Positions 1 to 8,918 of a DNA stretch of 64,000 nt are shown here, in pieces; positions within the stretch are counted from its first letter, which is position 1, and every line of letters starts with the position of its first letter. Below the pieces are notes generated by a model that was given only the letters and a program-made list of their open reading frames with translations, was not told the origin of the DNA and did no database searches. This DNA is from Hydrogenophaga sp. PAMC20947 (GTDB taxonomy: Bacteria > Pseudomonadota > Gammaproteobacteria > Burkholderiales > Burkholderiaceae_C): positions 4,154,001-4,218,000 of the forward strand of contig NZ_CP039252.1 of assembly GCF_004795855.1 (NCBI RefSeq), written 5' to 3'. The translations under genes and the position numbers were made by a program.

Positions 1-1
1 G

Positions 2-2593
2 CTGATTTCGGTGCCCGGCGTGGCCGATATCAACCTGTTTGGCGCGCGCCAGCAGGTGATGCGGGTGCGCATCGACCCGGCGCGCCTGAGCGCTTACAAC
101 CTCGCGGTGGACGATGTGGCGGCCTTGTTGCGCGGCGCGAGGCTCGACGTGCCGGCGGGCAACCTGGTGTCTGACAACCAGGACGTCCTGGTGCGGGCCA
201 ACGCGAGTGTGACCACACCTGAAGAGCTCAGGGCGCTGCGGTTTTCACCGGCCGTTTCGCTGGCGCAGGTGGCCGATGTATTCCTGGGGCCAGCCGATGC
301 CGATTCCTATGTGCGCCTGAACGACAAGCCCGTGGTGAGCCTCGGCGTGGTGCGCCAGGCACAGTCCAACAGCGTGGCGATTTCCGACGGCGTGCGTGCG
401 GCGGTGGACCGCATCAATGCGCAGCAGCGCGATGTGCGGGTGAGTGTGGTGTCGGACGATGCGGTGTTCATCCGCGGCGCGATCAGCGAAGTGCTCTGGA
501 GTCTGGGACTGGCGGTGCTGATCGTGGCCGCAGTTGTGGCGGCTTTCCTGGGGCATGTTCGCTCCACGCTGGTGCCGGTGGTGGCCATTCCCATTGCCCT
601 CATCGGGACCTTGGCGGCCATCTGGAGCCTGGGTTATTCGATCAATCTGCTCACACTGCTGGCCCTGCTGCTGGCCACCGGTCTGGTGGTGGACGATGCG
701 ATCGTGGTGCTGGAAAACATCCAGCGCCGGCGCGCCATGGGCCTGGGTCCGCGCGCGGCGGCGGTGCTGGGCACGCGCGAGGTGTTTTTTGCCGTGGTCG
801 CCACCACGCTCACGCTGATCGCGGTGTTTGTGCCCATCTCGTTTTTGCCGTCAGCGGCGGGCCGCCTGTTTGCCGAGTTTGGTTTCGTGATGGCCATCGC
901 CGTGGGCATCTCTTCGTTTGTGGCTTTGTCGCTGGGCCCCATGATGGCGTCGCGACTGCCCCCCGATGGCCCACCCGGACCGGTCTGGAAGCGGGTGTCG
1001 GCCTGGGGCGACGCTGCGGTGCAGCGCTATGGCCGCTGGCTGGCCAGCACCTTGCGCCACGGATGGTGGGTGGCGGGCGTGTGTGTGCTGCTGGCTGGGT
1101 TTGCGGCCTGGCTGTTCACGCAGCTCGACCAGGAGCTCACGCCCACCGAAGACCGGGGCAGTTTGTCGATCCGGCTCGATGGCCCTGACGGCGTGGGCCT
1201 GGCGTATTCGGACCGGCAGCTGGAGCAGGCGCTGAAGGCGGTGTTGCCACTGAAGGCGGAAGGCCTGGTGGAGAATGTGTTCACCATCACCGGCCGCTTT
1301 GACCCCAACCGCGCCGAAATTGTGGCGCCTTTATCGGATTGGGCCGATCGCTCGGTGAGCCAGGCCCAGCTGGCGGCGCGGGTGCAAAAAGCCTTGAACG
1401 ACCTGCCTGGCGCGCGCGTGCGCATCCGGGGTGGAAGCAGCCTGGGGCGGGGCGGCGGGGATGGCAGTATCCAGATGGCCATCACTGGCGATAACCACGC
1501 CCGCATCGCAGAGGCTGCCTATGCATTCGCAGAAGCCATCGAGCGTGATCTGCCGCAGCTGCGTGATGTGCGGGTGAACTACGCAGCGACACAACCGCAG
1601 CTCTCTTTGCAGGTGGACCGCGAACGCGCCAGTGCGCTGGGTGTGCCACTGGACGGGCTCGATACCGTGTTGCGCGCCCTGGTCGAGAGCACCCAGGTGG
1701 CCGAGCTCAATGTGAACGACCGCACCGTGCCCGTGTTGCTGCAGTCCACCACGCGCGGCTTCACCAACCCGCAAGACTTGTTGCAACTGAGCGTGCGGGC
1801 TGCCGACCAGCGGCTGGTGCCGCTGTCGCAGTTTGTGCGTTTTGAGGAGACCGCCATTCCCAGCGAGCTGGAGCGCCTGGGGCAGCGGCGGGCGGTGCAG
1901 CTGAGCGCGGTGGCGGCCGAAGGCACCACCTTGCAGACCGGCACCCAGGTGCTGCGCGATCTGGCCGTCAAGACCCTGCCCAGTGGCATGGGCTTGCTGT
2001 TTCGCGGCGATGCGGCCACGCTGGAAGAAACCGGGCGCGACGTGAGCATCACCTTCGCCATTGCCTTGCTGGTGGTGTTCCTGGTGTTGGTGGCGCAGTT
2101 TGAGAGCGTCACCAGTGCGGCGGTGGTGTTGATCAGCGTGCCGTTTGGTCTCGCCGCGGCGGTGTTTTCCATGTGGCTGAGCGGCACGTCGGTCAACATT
2201 TACAGCCAGATTGGCCTGTTGCTGCTGGTCGGTGTGATGGCCAAGAACAGCATCCTGATGGTGGAATTCGCTGATCAGCTGCGCGATGCGGGCCGCAGCG
2301 TGCTGGAGGCCGCCCAGGAAGCGGCGGCAACCCGATTGCGGCCCATCATGATGACCATGTCGTCCACCGTGCTGGGCGCCTTGCCGCTGGTGCTGGGCAG
2401 CGGGCCAGGGGCCGAATCGAGGGCCGCCATTGGCTGGGTGATCTTTGGCGGCTTGTCGCTGGCGGCGGTGTTCACCCTGTTCCTGACGCCGGTGGTGTAT
2501 CTGGGCGTGGCGCGTTTCGCCCAGCCGCGCGCGCGCCAAGGCGAGCGCCTGGCGCAGGAACTGCTGGCCGCTCCGGCTGACGAAACGGCTTGA
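2..2593 (+). CDS. RND (AcrB/HAE1-type) efflux pump permease, 5' end cut off
   Basis: Inner-membrane subunit of a tripartite proton-driven efflux pump; it would work with a periplasmic adaptor and an outer-membrane channel encoded outside the window. The frame is open to the window edge, so the first third (N-terminal helices and part of the first porter domain) is missing. Seen: the helix-4 motif GLVVDDAIVVLENI with the paired aspartates of the proton relay, the helix-10 motif VGVMAKNSILMVEFA with the relay lysine, and a second periplasmic loop of about 330 residues between two bundles of hydrophobic helices. These fit the hydrophobe/amphiphile (HAE1) family rather than heavy-metal pumps. The C-terminus is ordinary. 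Substrate cannot be read from sequence. A 99-base gap separates it from the convergent next gene. Confidence 0.93.
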   Translation: MISVPGVADINLFGARQQVMRVRIDPARLSAYNLAVDDVAALLRGARLDVPAGNLVSDNQDVLVRANASVTTPEELRALRFSPAVSLAQVADVFLGPADADSYVRLNDKPVVSLGVVRQAQSNSVAISDGVRAAVDRINAQQRDVRVSVVSDDAVFIRGAISEVLWSLGLAVLIVAAVVAAFLGHVRSTLVPVVAIPIALIGTLAAIWSLGYSINLLTLLALLLATGLVVDDAIVVLENIQRRRAMGLGPRAAAVLGTREVFFAVVATTLTLIAVFVPISFLPSAAGRLFAEFGFVMAIAVGISSFVALSLGPMMASRLPPDGPPGPVWKRVSAWGDAAVQRYGRWLASTLRHGWWVAGVCVLLAGFAAWLFTQLDQELTPTEDRGSLSIRLDGPDGVGLAYSDRQLEQALKAVLPLKAEGLVENVFTITGRFDPNRAEIVAPLSDWADRSVSQAQLAARVQKALNDLPGARVRIRGGSSLGRGGGDGSIQMAITGDNHARIAEAAYAFAEAIERDLPQLRDVRVNYAATQPQLSLQVDRERASALGVPLDGLDTVLRALVESTQVAELNVNDRTVPVLLQSTTRGFTNPQDLLQLSVRAADQRLVPLSQFVRFEETAIPSELERLGQRRAVQLSAVAAEGTTLQTGTQVLRDLAVKTLPSGMGLLFRGDAATLEETGRDVSITFAIALLVVFLVLVAQFESVTSAAVVLISVPFGLAAAVFSMWLSGTSVNIYSQIGLLLLVGVMAKNSILMVEFADQLRDAGRSVLEAAQEAAATRLRPIMMTMSSTVLGALPLVLGSGPGAESRAAIGWVIFGGLSLAAVFTLFLTPVVYLGVARFAQPRARQGERLAQELLAAPADETA

Positions 2594-2692
2594 GGTTCCA
2601 GCAGTGGGGTCGAATTCGTTGAAGTAAATGGGCTCAGGCGCCCCTGGCGCTGCCCTGCGCAGCCGGAAAAATGCCTGGATTTCCAGCTGCTT

Positions 2693-4036
2693 TCAATGCC
2701 TCGACAAGGTGATGGGCGTGGCCACCATCTGGTCCCAAGCCTGGGGTCCGAGCATCGTGATCTCCAGCGCCTGCAGCGTCGAGTCTTCACCATCGGGCTC
2801 GTTCAGAAGTCGGTCAATGCTGGCGTCGGCCAGCAATGCGAATGAGCTGTTCACGGGCGTGTTGGCCGCCAATCTGGCGCTGAGCTGGGCTTCCCTGGTG
2901 TGAATCCCGTCGTCTTGACCCAAACGGATTTCGCCGTGCGAAGCGCTGAGTCGGTTGATGCCCGTGAGACCTGCCATGCGCGCAGCCACCGCCACGCTGG
3001 CCACTGTGTTGCGCATGCCTTGGTCCCAATGCAGCGCATTGCGCTCGGTGGTCTCGCGCACGAGGCGCTCGGCATCGGCCAACAGCGCTTGCGCCGAGGT
3101 GGACAGCGCACCCACCGCAACCATGGGCCCGCCACTTGAGATATCCCTCATGCCAGCCGGCAGACGCACCTTGTTCAGGCGGACGTTCAGCGCATGCAGT
3201 TGAATGTGTATTTCAGGCGGTACGCTCTCGGGCTCGTTCTTGAGCAGTTCGGCCAGCGCATGGGCTTCGCGCCACTCGATGAAATGCAGCGCCTTGCTGA
3301 CCGTGGCCTCACGCCCGCCGCGCCCGTCAAAACCAAGTTGGGCCACGGCCTCTACGGTTTCTGGCGTGGAATCAAGTTGAAAACCACAGCCCAGAGCCAA
3401 GTCTGGTTTGAGAATGAATTCCGACAGCGCGTTCGGGCTGTTCGGCGCCTGCACAAACACACGCGTCTGTGGCGTGGCTTCGGCCAGTACCCGGCACCAT
3501 TGAGCCAGTGTTGCGTCTGGTTGGGTGTGCTGAAAGTGCGCAGCCAATGCATTGAAGCCAGCCATATCGGCCAGCGCCTCACGCTGTCGGGTACTGGCCA
3601 AAAACTGGCGCACCGCTGGCGTGTGGTCGTGCGGTGAAACATCGATGGTGATCGCCGAGGTGCCCACAAAAAACCGCTGATTGGCCTCGCGAATTTCCGA
3701 GCGGTGAATCGCGTGCTGAACTTCGCGGCCCAAGGCGTAGCAGAGCAATTGGACTGCATGCGGGTCGCGCTGTGCCGCCTGCAACAGCGTGGAGAGCACA
3801 AACAGGCACATGAGCTCCGGATCGTAGTTGACCCCCGATTTTTTTTCTTCCACCTGCCCCTGAACGATCAGCAGTGCAAAGCCACCCTCGAGATGGCCCA
3901 GTTCGTTGGCTTGCTCCAGTGCAAACACCAGTTCACTCGACGACGCGATCACCTCGCGCAGCGCCCGAGCTTCCGGGCCATGGTCGGCCTCAAATTGCGA
4001 CAGCTGTTGTTCCAGGGTGAGTACCACTTTGTGCAT
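2693..4036 (-). CDS. Uncharacterised protein with X-T4SS-effector-like C-terminus (XVIPCD-like) and degenerate HExxH-like motif
   Basis: No confident family assignment. The ATG at 4036 is chosen over an upstream in-frame ATG because TGGAGG lies six bases before it; this gives 447 residues with no signal peptide and no membrane segment. Around residues 98-112 is LCYALGREVQHAIHR, which looks like a zinc-protease helix whose first HExxH histidine has become Arg104. The last 130 residues (about 320-400) contain the pattern AARMAGLTGINRL, then REAQLSARLAANTPVNSSF. This resembles the XVIPCD secretion domain of Xanthomonadales-type T4SS antibacterial effectors (AARxAGLxRIDHV ... TPVxxSS). No lipoprotein immunity gene is adjacent. 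The effector reading is inference from pattern only; a cytosolic protein of unknown role is the alternative. Confidence 0.6.
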   Translation of the reverse strand: MHKVVLTLEQQLSQFEADHGPEARALREVIASSSELVFALEQANELGHLEGGFALLIVQGQVEEKKSGVNYDPELMCLFVLSTLLQAAQRDPHAVQLLCYALGREVQHAIHRSEIREANQRFFVGTSAITIDVSPHDHTPAVRQFLASTRQREALADMAGFNALAAHFQHTQPDATLAQWCRVLAEATPQTRVFVQAPNSPNALSEFILKPDLALGCGFQLDSTPETVEAVAQLGFDGRGGREATVSKALHFIEWREAHALAELLKNEPESVPPEIHIQLHALNVRLNKVRLPAGMRDISSGGPMVAVGALSTSAQALLADAERLVRETTERNALHWDQGMRNTVASVAVAARMAGLTGINRLSASHGEIRLGQDDGIHTREAQLSARLAANTPVNSSFALLADASIDRLLNEPDGEDSTLQALEITMLGPQAWDQMVATPITLSRH

Positions 4037-4826
4037 TGCAAACCTCCATGCCACCCGAAAGATGGGTCGGGCAATCCACACATTGGTGTGCGCAACCCCA
4101 TCATGAGGCCATCAACCACCAACACTTGCAACATACGCCGCTGGCGCGTGGGCGGTGTATCAAACAGAAAAATGTGTTGCGCCTGGCCGAGCGAAACGGG
4201 CCGATCGCGCCCGCTCGGACGCGGCACTGCCTTGACCTGCACCCTCGCACACCGTGGCCAGCGCGCACCGCTGGTGTGCAAGCGTTTCACGCAGTTTTTG
4301 GCCAAGGGTTCGCCACAGGCATCCAAGCGGGAGAGCCAGCGCCGCACCCCCTCCAGGCATTCACCCGCTCGTCATCACCGCGCCAATCGATCAGGCGAAG
4401 CACCGTCTGCGTCTGAGCGGAAAAGGGCTCGTTGACTTCAATAACACCCGTGCCCATTCCCTGAGGCGCGCACCGCATTTTGTTGGCCGTTACCCGAAGG
4501 GAGTGGGGTCTGAGCGGGCCCTGGTGTCGTGTCGTACGCAATCAGGCACATAAAATCGCGCCCTTTCGCCTATGGCACCGTTGCAAATCCTCGCCATGGC
4601 CATTCAATGGCTGTGGTTTGCGCCTCGCGCTGAGAAAAAAGCGCATCGGTTTCATTTGTACCCTCAAGCAAGCAACACCATCCGAGATGACCACGCTGAT
4701 ACGTGGCGCAACGTGGATTCATACTTGCGTTAGAACGACATGCACCTGATTCGTTTACCCGTTGGTGCGCACCGACCGTGATCGGTGTCGCAGTGCCCCC
4801 CTCTCACCACCCCTTCCGGAGACACC
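4037..4826. other. Intergenic interval of about 790 bp, no convincing gene
   Basis: Only short open frames that do not look like intact proteins are present. On the minus strand between about 4540 and 4080, pieces in different frames have protein-like composition (for example a piece with LGQAQHIFLFDTPP), so a decayed gene is possible, but I could not name it. Near the yghZ end, 4691-4716 carries CCACG-six bases-CGTGG followed by a second ACGTGG, a possible operator for yghZ. No terminator or RNA gene was recognised. Confidence 0.4.
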
Positions 4827-5867
4827 ATGTACAGCGCATCCCCCGACCGCTATGAATCCATGCCTTACCGCGCCTGTGGCCAAAGCGGGCTCAAGCTGCC
4901 CAGCATCACGCTGGGCATGTGGCACAACTTCGGCGATGCCACCCCCATGGAAACGCAGCGCGACATGCTGCGCACCGCGTTTGATCTGGGTATCACCCAC
5001 TTTGACCTGGCCAACAACTACGGGCCGCCTGCGGGCAGTGCGGAAACAAACTTCGGTGAACACATGCGTCGCGACTTTCGGCCTTACCGCGACGAGCTGA
5101 TCATTTCCAGCAAGGCGGGCTGGCAGATGTGGCCTGGCCCCTACGGCTCAGGCGGCGGATCGCGCAAGTACCTGCTCGCCAGCCTGGACCAAAGCCTGAA
5201 ACGCATGGGGCTGGACTACGTGGATATTTTTTACTCCCACCGGTTTGACGCCGACACACCGCTGGAGGAAACCTGCGGTGCGCTGGCCTCGGCGGTGCAG
5301 CAGGGCAAAGCCTTGTACGTGGGCATTTCCAGCTATTCGGCGGGTAAAACACGCGAAGCCGCTGCCTTGTTGCGCCAAATGGGTGTTCCCCTGCGCATTC
5401 ACCAGCCGTCTTACAGCTTGCTCAACCGCTGGGTGGAAGAAGACTTGCTGGACACGTTGCAGGCAGAAGGTGTTGGTTGCATCGCGTTCAGCCCGTTGGC
5501 CCAGGGTTTGCTGACCGATAAATACCTGAACGGAGTGCCCGAAGATGCGCGCATCAACCGGCCGGGTGGTGGTTCGCTCCGGGCGGAGCACCTGAGCGAA
5601 CAAAACCTGGCCCATGTGCGCGCGCTGAACACCATCGCCCAGGCGCGGGGCCAGAGCCTGGCCCAGATGGCGGTGGCCTGGGTGCTGCGCCAGCCGGGCA
5701 TGACATCGGCCCTGATTGGCGCCAGCCGCGCTTCGCAGATCGTGGAGCTGGCGGGTGCGTTGAAGAACCTGAATTTCAGCGCCCAAGAGCTGGCTGCCAT
5801 CGACCAGCACGCCGTGGATGGGGGTGTCAACCTGTGGCAGAAGCCTTCGATGGATCAGCGGGTTTGA
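4827..5867 (+). CDS. yghZ: Aldo/keto reductase, YghZ / L-glyceraldehyde-3-phosphate reductase type
   Basis: NADPH-dependent cytosolic reductase of the AKR superfamily; the E. coli relative detoxifies L-glyceraldehyde 3-phosphate and methylglyoxal. The ATG at 4827 is preferred because GGAGA lies six bases upstream and gives 346 residues, the length of E. coli YghZ; an upstream in-frame start would add 14 residues. Seen: TAFDLGITHFDLANNYGPP with the catalytic Asp and Tyr region, ISSKAGW with the catalytic Lys, the YSHRFD segment with the active-site His, and a C-terminal IGASRASQI cofactor segment. It stands alone, followed by a Comamonadaceae-like intergenic repeat and a convergent gene. A dyad upstream at 4691-4716 may be its operator. 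Confidence 0.9.
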   Translation: MYSASPDRYESMPYRACGQSGLKLPSITLGMWHNFGDATPMETQRDMLRTAFDLGITHFDLANNYGPPAGSAETNFGEHMRRDFRPYRDELIISSKAGWQMWPGPYGSGGGSRKYLLASLDQSLKRMGLDYVDIFYSHRFDADTPLEETCGALASAVQQGKALYVGISSYSAGKTREAAALLRQMGVPLRIHQPSYSLLNRWVEEDLLDTLQAEGVGCIAFSPLAQGLLTDKYLNGVPEDARINRPGGGSLRAEHLSEQNLAHVRALNTIAQARGQSLAQMAVAWVLRQPGMTSALIGASRASQIVELAGALKNLNFSAQELAAIDQHAVDGGVNLWQKPSMDQRV

Positions 5868-5925
5868 ATTGGCCCGCCCCTGCCGCGCTGCGCTTGACCC
5901 CCTCAAAGAGGCGACGACGCTGGAG

Positions 5926-5950
5926 GCCCGGCGAAGCCGGTTCCTCGGCG
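5926..5950. repeat. Intergenic repeat motif, copy 1
   Basis: A 25-base motif beginning GCCCGGCGAAGCCGG and ending CTCGGCG recurs at 22105-22129 with two differences. Both copies lie in short non-coding gaps next to 3' ends of genes. The core GCCCGGCnnAGCCGG is partly self-complementary and could form a hairpin. Such G/C-rich intergenic elements are common in Comamonadaceae genomes; that last point is general knowledge, not checked here. Confidence 0.5.
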
Positions 5951-6033
5951 TCCCGGATGGCTCCCCTGCATGCGTGTGGCGTACCGCGCTCGGTACAGAT
6001 TACAGATGCGGGTAACCTTGCTGAGCGAACGGG

Positions 6034-6942
6034 TCAGCTCAATACCACGCTGGACAGGCGCCTGCGGTAGGTGGCCACCGTAGGGTCTTCTGGCGGCACC
6101 TGGCCTTCGGCCACTTTGGGCTTGGGTGGATCGATCACATCGAGGATGGCGATGTAGGTTTTGCGCGCCAATTCTTCGTTCCAGCCCTTGTCGCGCATGA
6201 GGATCTCCAGCAGCTCGTCCATGGCGGGTACGAACTGGTTGTTGGCCCACAGCATTTGCGCCAGGTTGAAGCGGGCTTCGAAATCGCGCTTGTTGGCCGC
6301 GATGGCGGCGTGCAGTTCTTTGGCGCGGGCTTCGGGGTCGGTCACAGCGGCCTGGCTGTCGCGGGTCTGCATCCAGCGGTTGAGCGAATCGAGGCGGCGC
6401 ACGGCGATGGCCTTGGCGATCACGGGCGCAAATGCCACTTTGGCGTCGTCGTCGCGGTCCAGCTCCAGCAGCAGCTTGACCAGGTCAAAGCGCGCGTCGT
6501 CGTTGTTGCCGTCTGTTTCCACGGCCAGTTGCAGTTTGGTCAGTGCGCCTTCGATGTCGCCGGCGGCCAGCGCGTCCATGGCGTCGGCTTCTTCTTCAAC
6601 CGCTTCCAGCACTTCGGCTGCGGGCAGGTTTTTGTCCAGGAACGCTTTGACTTCGCCTTCAGGCAATGCGCCCAAGAAGCCGTCCACGGGTTGGCCGTTT
6701 TTCAGCAGCACACAGGTAGGGATGCTGCGGATGCCAAAGGCCTGGGAGAGTTGCTGTTCCTGTTCGGAATCGATTTTCACCAGCTTGAACCGGCCAGCGT
6801 ATTCGGTTTCGATCTTTTCAAGCAGTGGGCCAATGATCTTGCAGGGTTCGCACCAAGGCGCCCAGAAATCCACCAGCACGGCGGTGGTCATGGAAGCCTC
6901 AATGACTTCGGTTTCAAAGTTGGCGGCGGTGACGTTGATCAT
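6034..6942 (-). CDS. cnoX: Thioredoxin-TPR chaperedoxin CnoX (YbbN family)
   Basis: Cytosolic holdase and thioredoxin-fold protein that protects proteins from oxidative aggregation and hands them to GroEL in studied species. The N-terminal thioredoxin domain (about residues 1-110) contains FWAPWCEPCK, an intact CxxC; the rest is helical TPR-like sequence, including ARFNLAQMLWANNQF. The 302-residue length fits the family (E. coli YbbN 284). The ATG at 6942 starts MINVTAANFE directly at the fold; an upstream in-frame start would add 23 residues unlike the family. E. coli YbbN lacks the two-cysteine motif, so this copy is predicted to be redox-active like the Caulobacter protein. It is transcribed divergently from purE. 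Confidence 0.92.
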   Translation of the reverse strand: MINVTAANFETEVIEASMTTAVLVDFWAPWCEPCKIIGPLLEKIETEYAGRFKLVKIDSEQEQQLSQAFGIRSIPTCVLLKNGQPVDGFLGALPEGEVKAFLDKNLPAAEVLEAVEEEADAMDALAAGDIEGALTKLQLAVETDGNNDDARFDLVKLLLELDRDDDAKVAFAPVIAKAIAVRRLDSLNRWMQTRDSQAAVTDPEARAKELHAAIAANKRDFEARFNLAQMLWANNQFVPAMDELLEILMRDKGWNEELARKTYIAILDVIDPPKPKVAEGQVPPEDPTVATYRRRLSSVVLS

Positions 6943-7101
6943 GGCGAAGGGGGCCTTTGTTGGAGAGCGGGCGCGGTCCCTGCAGACTTGAGCCGGCCGG
7001 GTTGGGCGCAAAACGTAAAATCAACACTTTAACGGAGCCGGGCTGACCCTTGGCCCGCCCTCGGCCCCCACGGTTGAACTTTGCTCGAAAGCACTTCCCT
7101 C

Positions 7102-7593
7102 ATGAACCCCATTCAGGTCGGCGTGGTCATGGGTTCCAGCAGCGACTGGGACACCATGCAGCACGCTGTGCAGATTTTGAAAGACTTCGGCATTGAGTTT
7201 GAAGCCCGCGTGGTGTCGGCCCACCGCATGCCCGACGACATGTTTGCCTATGCCGAAGCTGCCGTGGGCCGGGGCCTCAAGGCCATCATCGCCGGCGCCG
7301 GCGGCGCGGCGCACCTGCCGGGCATGATCGCGGCCAAGACGGTTGTCCCGGTGCTGGGTGTGCCGGTGCAGTCCAAAGCGCTGTCCGGTGTCGATTCGTT
7401 GCATAGCATTGTGCAAATGCCCAAGGGCGTGCCCGTGGCCACGTTTGCCATCGGCCAGGCCGGTGCGGCCAACGCTGCCTTGTTTGCAGTGGCCATGCTG
7501 GCCAACGAAGACCCGGCCTTGCACCTGAAGCTGGTGGCTTACCGCGTCGCCCAGACCGAAGCCGCACGTGCCATGACCCTGCCCCCCGCATGA
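7102..7593 (+). CDS. purE: N5-carboxyaminoimidazole ribonucleotide mutase
   Basis: Converts N5-CAIR to CAIR in de novo purine synthesis, working directly after PurK. The 163-residue protein shows [12 protein letters not shown] near the N-terminus, [11 protein letters not shown] with the active-site His, and [16 protein letters not shown], all class I PurE signatures. The ATG at 7102 places the first beta-strand correctly; a TTG at 7081 would add seven residues. purK follows after 79 bases on the same strand, so co-transcription is likely. Confidence 0.96.
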   Translation: MNPIQVGVVMGSSSDWDTMQHAVQILKDFGIEFEARVVSAHRMPDDMFAYAEAAVGRGLKAIIAGAGGAAHLPGMIAAKTVVPVLGVPVQSKALSGVDSLHSIVQMPKGVPVATFAIGQAGAANAALFAVAMLANEDPALHLKLVAYRVAQTEAARAMTLPPA

Positions 7594-7672
7594 TGTCCCT
7601 CAACCCGATCCGGGGCGTTTCCGGGTCGCTGCACCGCTTTCGACCCGTTTACTTAATCCAGTCAGCCCGCTT

Positions 7673-8908
7673 ATGAGTTTCAAACCCTTGTTGCCAGGCG
7701 CATTGTCCGAGCGTGGCCAGCCCATCACCCTGGGTGTCATGGGCGGCGGCCAGCTGGGCCGCATGTTTGTGCAGGCGGCGCAGGCCATGGGTTACACCAC
7801 GGCGGTGCTCGACCCCGATCCGGCCAGCCCGGCGGGCCTGATCAGTCACCACCACGTGCAGACCGCTTACGACGATCCGGCCGGTCTGGCAGAGCTGGCG
7901 CACCTGTGTGATGCGATCACCACCGAATTTGAAAACGTGCCCGCGCCGGCCTTGCGCCAACTGGCCGAGCAGCGCCCGGTGGCGCCATCGGCCGACTGCG
8001 TGGCTGTGGCGCAAGACCGCTTGCAGGAAAAAGCGCACTTTGTGCAATGCGCACCCATCAGTGGCGTGTTCCCGGCACCCTATGCCGGTATCGAGTCGGC
8101 CGACCAAATGGCCACGGTGCCGGAGAACCTGTTGCCGGGCATTCTGAAAACTGCGCGTTTGGGTTATGACGGCAAAGGCCAGGTGCGGGTGAAGACCCGG
8201 GCCGAGCTGGAGTCGGCCTGGACCCAGTTGGGTGGCGTGGCCTGTGTGCTGGAAAAGCTCATGCCGTTGCGTTCGGAGTGTTCGGTGCTGGTGGCACGCG
8301 GGGCTGATGGCCAGACCGTGTGTTTTCCGGTGCAGGCCAACACCCACCTCGACGGTATTCTGGCCATCACCGAAGTGTTTGATGGCGCGGTGGCGGGCGA
8401 GCTGGCACAACGTGCGCAGGCCAGCACGGTGGCGGTTGCCAACCACCTGAACTACGTAGGCGTCTTGTGCGTCGAATACTTCGTGGTCGACAACGGGCAA
8501 GGGGGCAGCGACCTGATCGTGAACGAAATGGCCCCGCGCCCGCACAACAGCGGCCACTATTCACAAAACGCCTGTGATATCTCGCAGTTTGAAGCCCAGG
8601 TGCGTGCGCTGGCCGGTCTGCCTCTGCACACGCCGCGGCAACACAGCCCCAGCCTGATGGTGAATCTGCTGGGGGACCTGTGGTTTGCCCCCAATGGCGT
8701 GCGTGCGCAGGCCAGCGAGCATCCGGTGCCGCCGCCCTGGGCAGAGGTGCTGGCCTTGCCGGGGACCCACCTGCACCTGTATGGAAAAACCAGCGCGCGC
8801 AAGGGCCGAAAAATGGGTCACCTGAACATCACGGGCGAAACCGCGGCCCAGGTGCGCGAGGCCGCCGCTCAGGCGCTGGTCTTGCTGGGTTTGCCCGCGC
8901 TGAACTGA
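7673..8908 (+). CDS. purK: N5-carboxyaminoimidazole ribonucleotide synthase
   Basis: ATP-grasp enzyme that makes N5-CAIR from AIR, ATP and bicarbonate. Seen: VMGGGQLGRMFVQAAQAMGY as the nucleotide-binding start, TEFENVP, LKTARLGYDGKGQ in the central ATP-grasp domain and NEMAPRPHNSGH near the active site, followed by the C-terminal lid. The length of 411 residues is slightly above the E. coli protein (355) and usual for beta-proteobacteria. It lies between purE and sua5 with short gaps (79 and 10 bases), which suggests one transcript ending at the 9955-9990 terminator. Confidence 0.96.
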   Translation: MSFKPLLPGALSERGQPITLGVMGGGQLGRMFVQAAQAMGYTTAVLDPDPASPAGLISHHHVQTAYDDPAGLAELAHLCDAITTEFENVPAPALRQLAEQRPVAPSADCVAVAQDRLQEKAHFVQCAPISGVFPAPYAGIESADQMATVPENLLPGILKTARLGYDGKGQVRVKTRAELESAWTQLGGVACVLEKLMPLRSECSVLVARGADGQTVCFPVQANTHLDGILAITEVFDGAVAGELAQRAQASTVAVANHLNYVGVLCVEYFVVDNGQGGSDLIVNEMAPRPHNSGHYSQNACDISQFEAQVRALAGLPLHTPRQHSPSLMVNLLGDLWFAPNGVRAQASEHPVPPPWAEVLALPGTHLHLYGKTSARKGRKMGHLNITGETAAQVREAAAQALVLLGLPALN

Positions 8909-8918
8909 TCGCAGCAAG

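Noticed and set aside
4080..4540. Minus-strand frames with protein-like fragments, one vaguely like the end of a YjbQ-family protein
   Set aside because: Pieces fall in different frames, the match covers only about 35 residues, and no conserved YjbQ active-site segment is visible.
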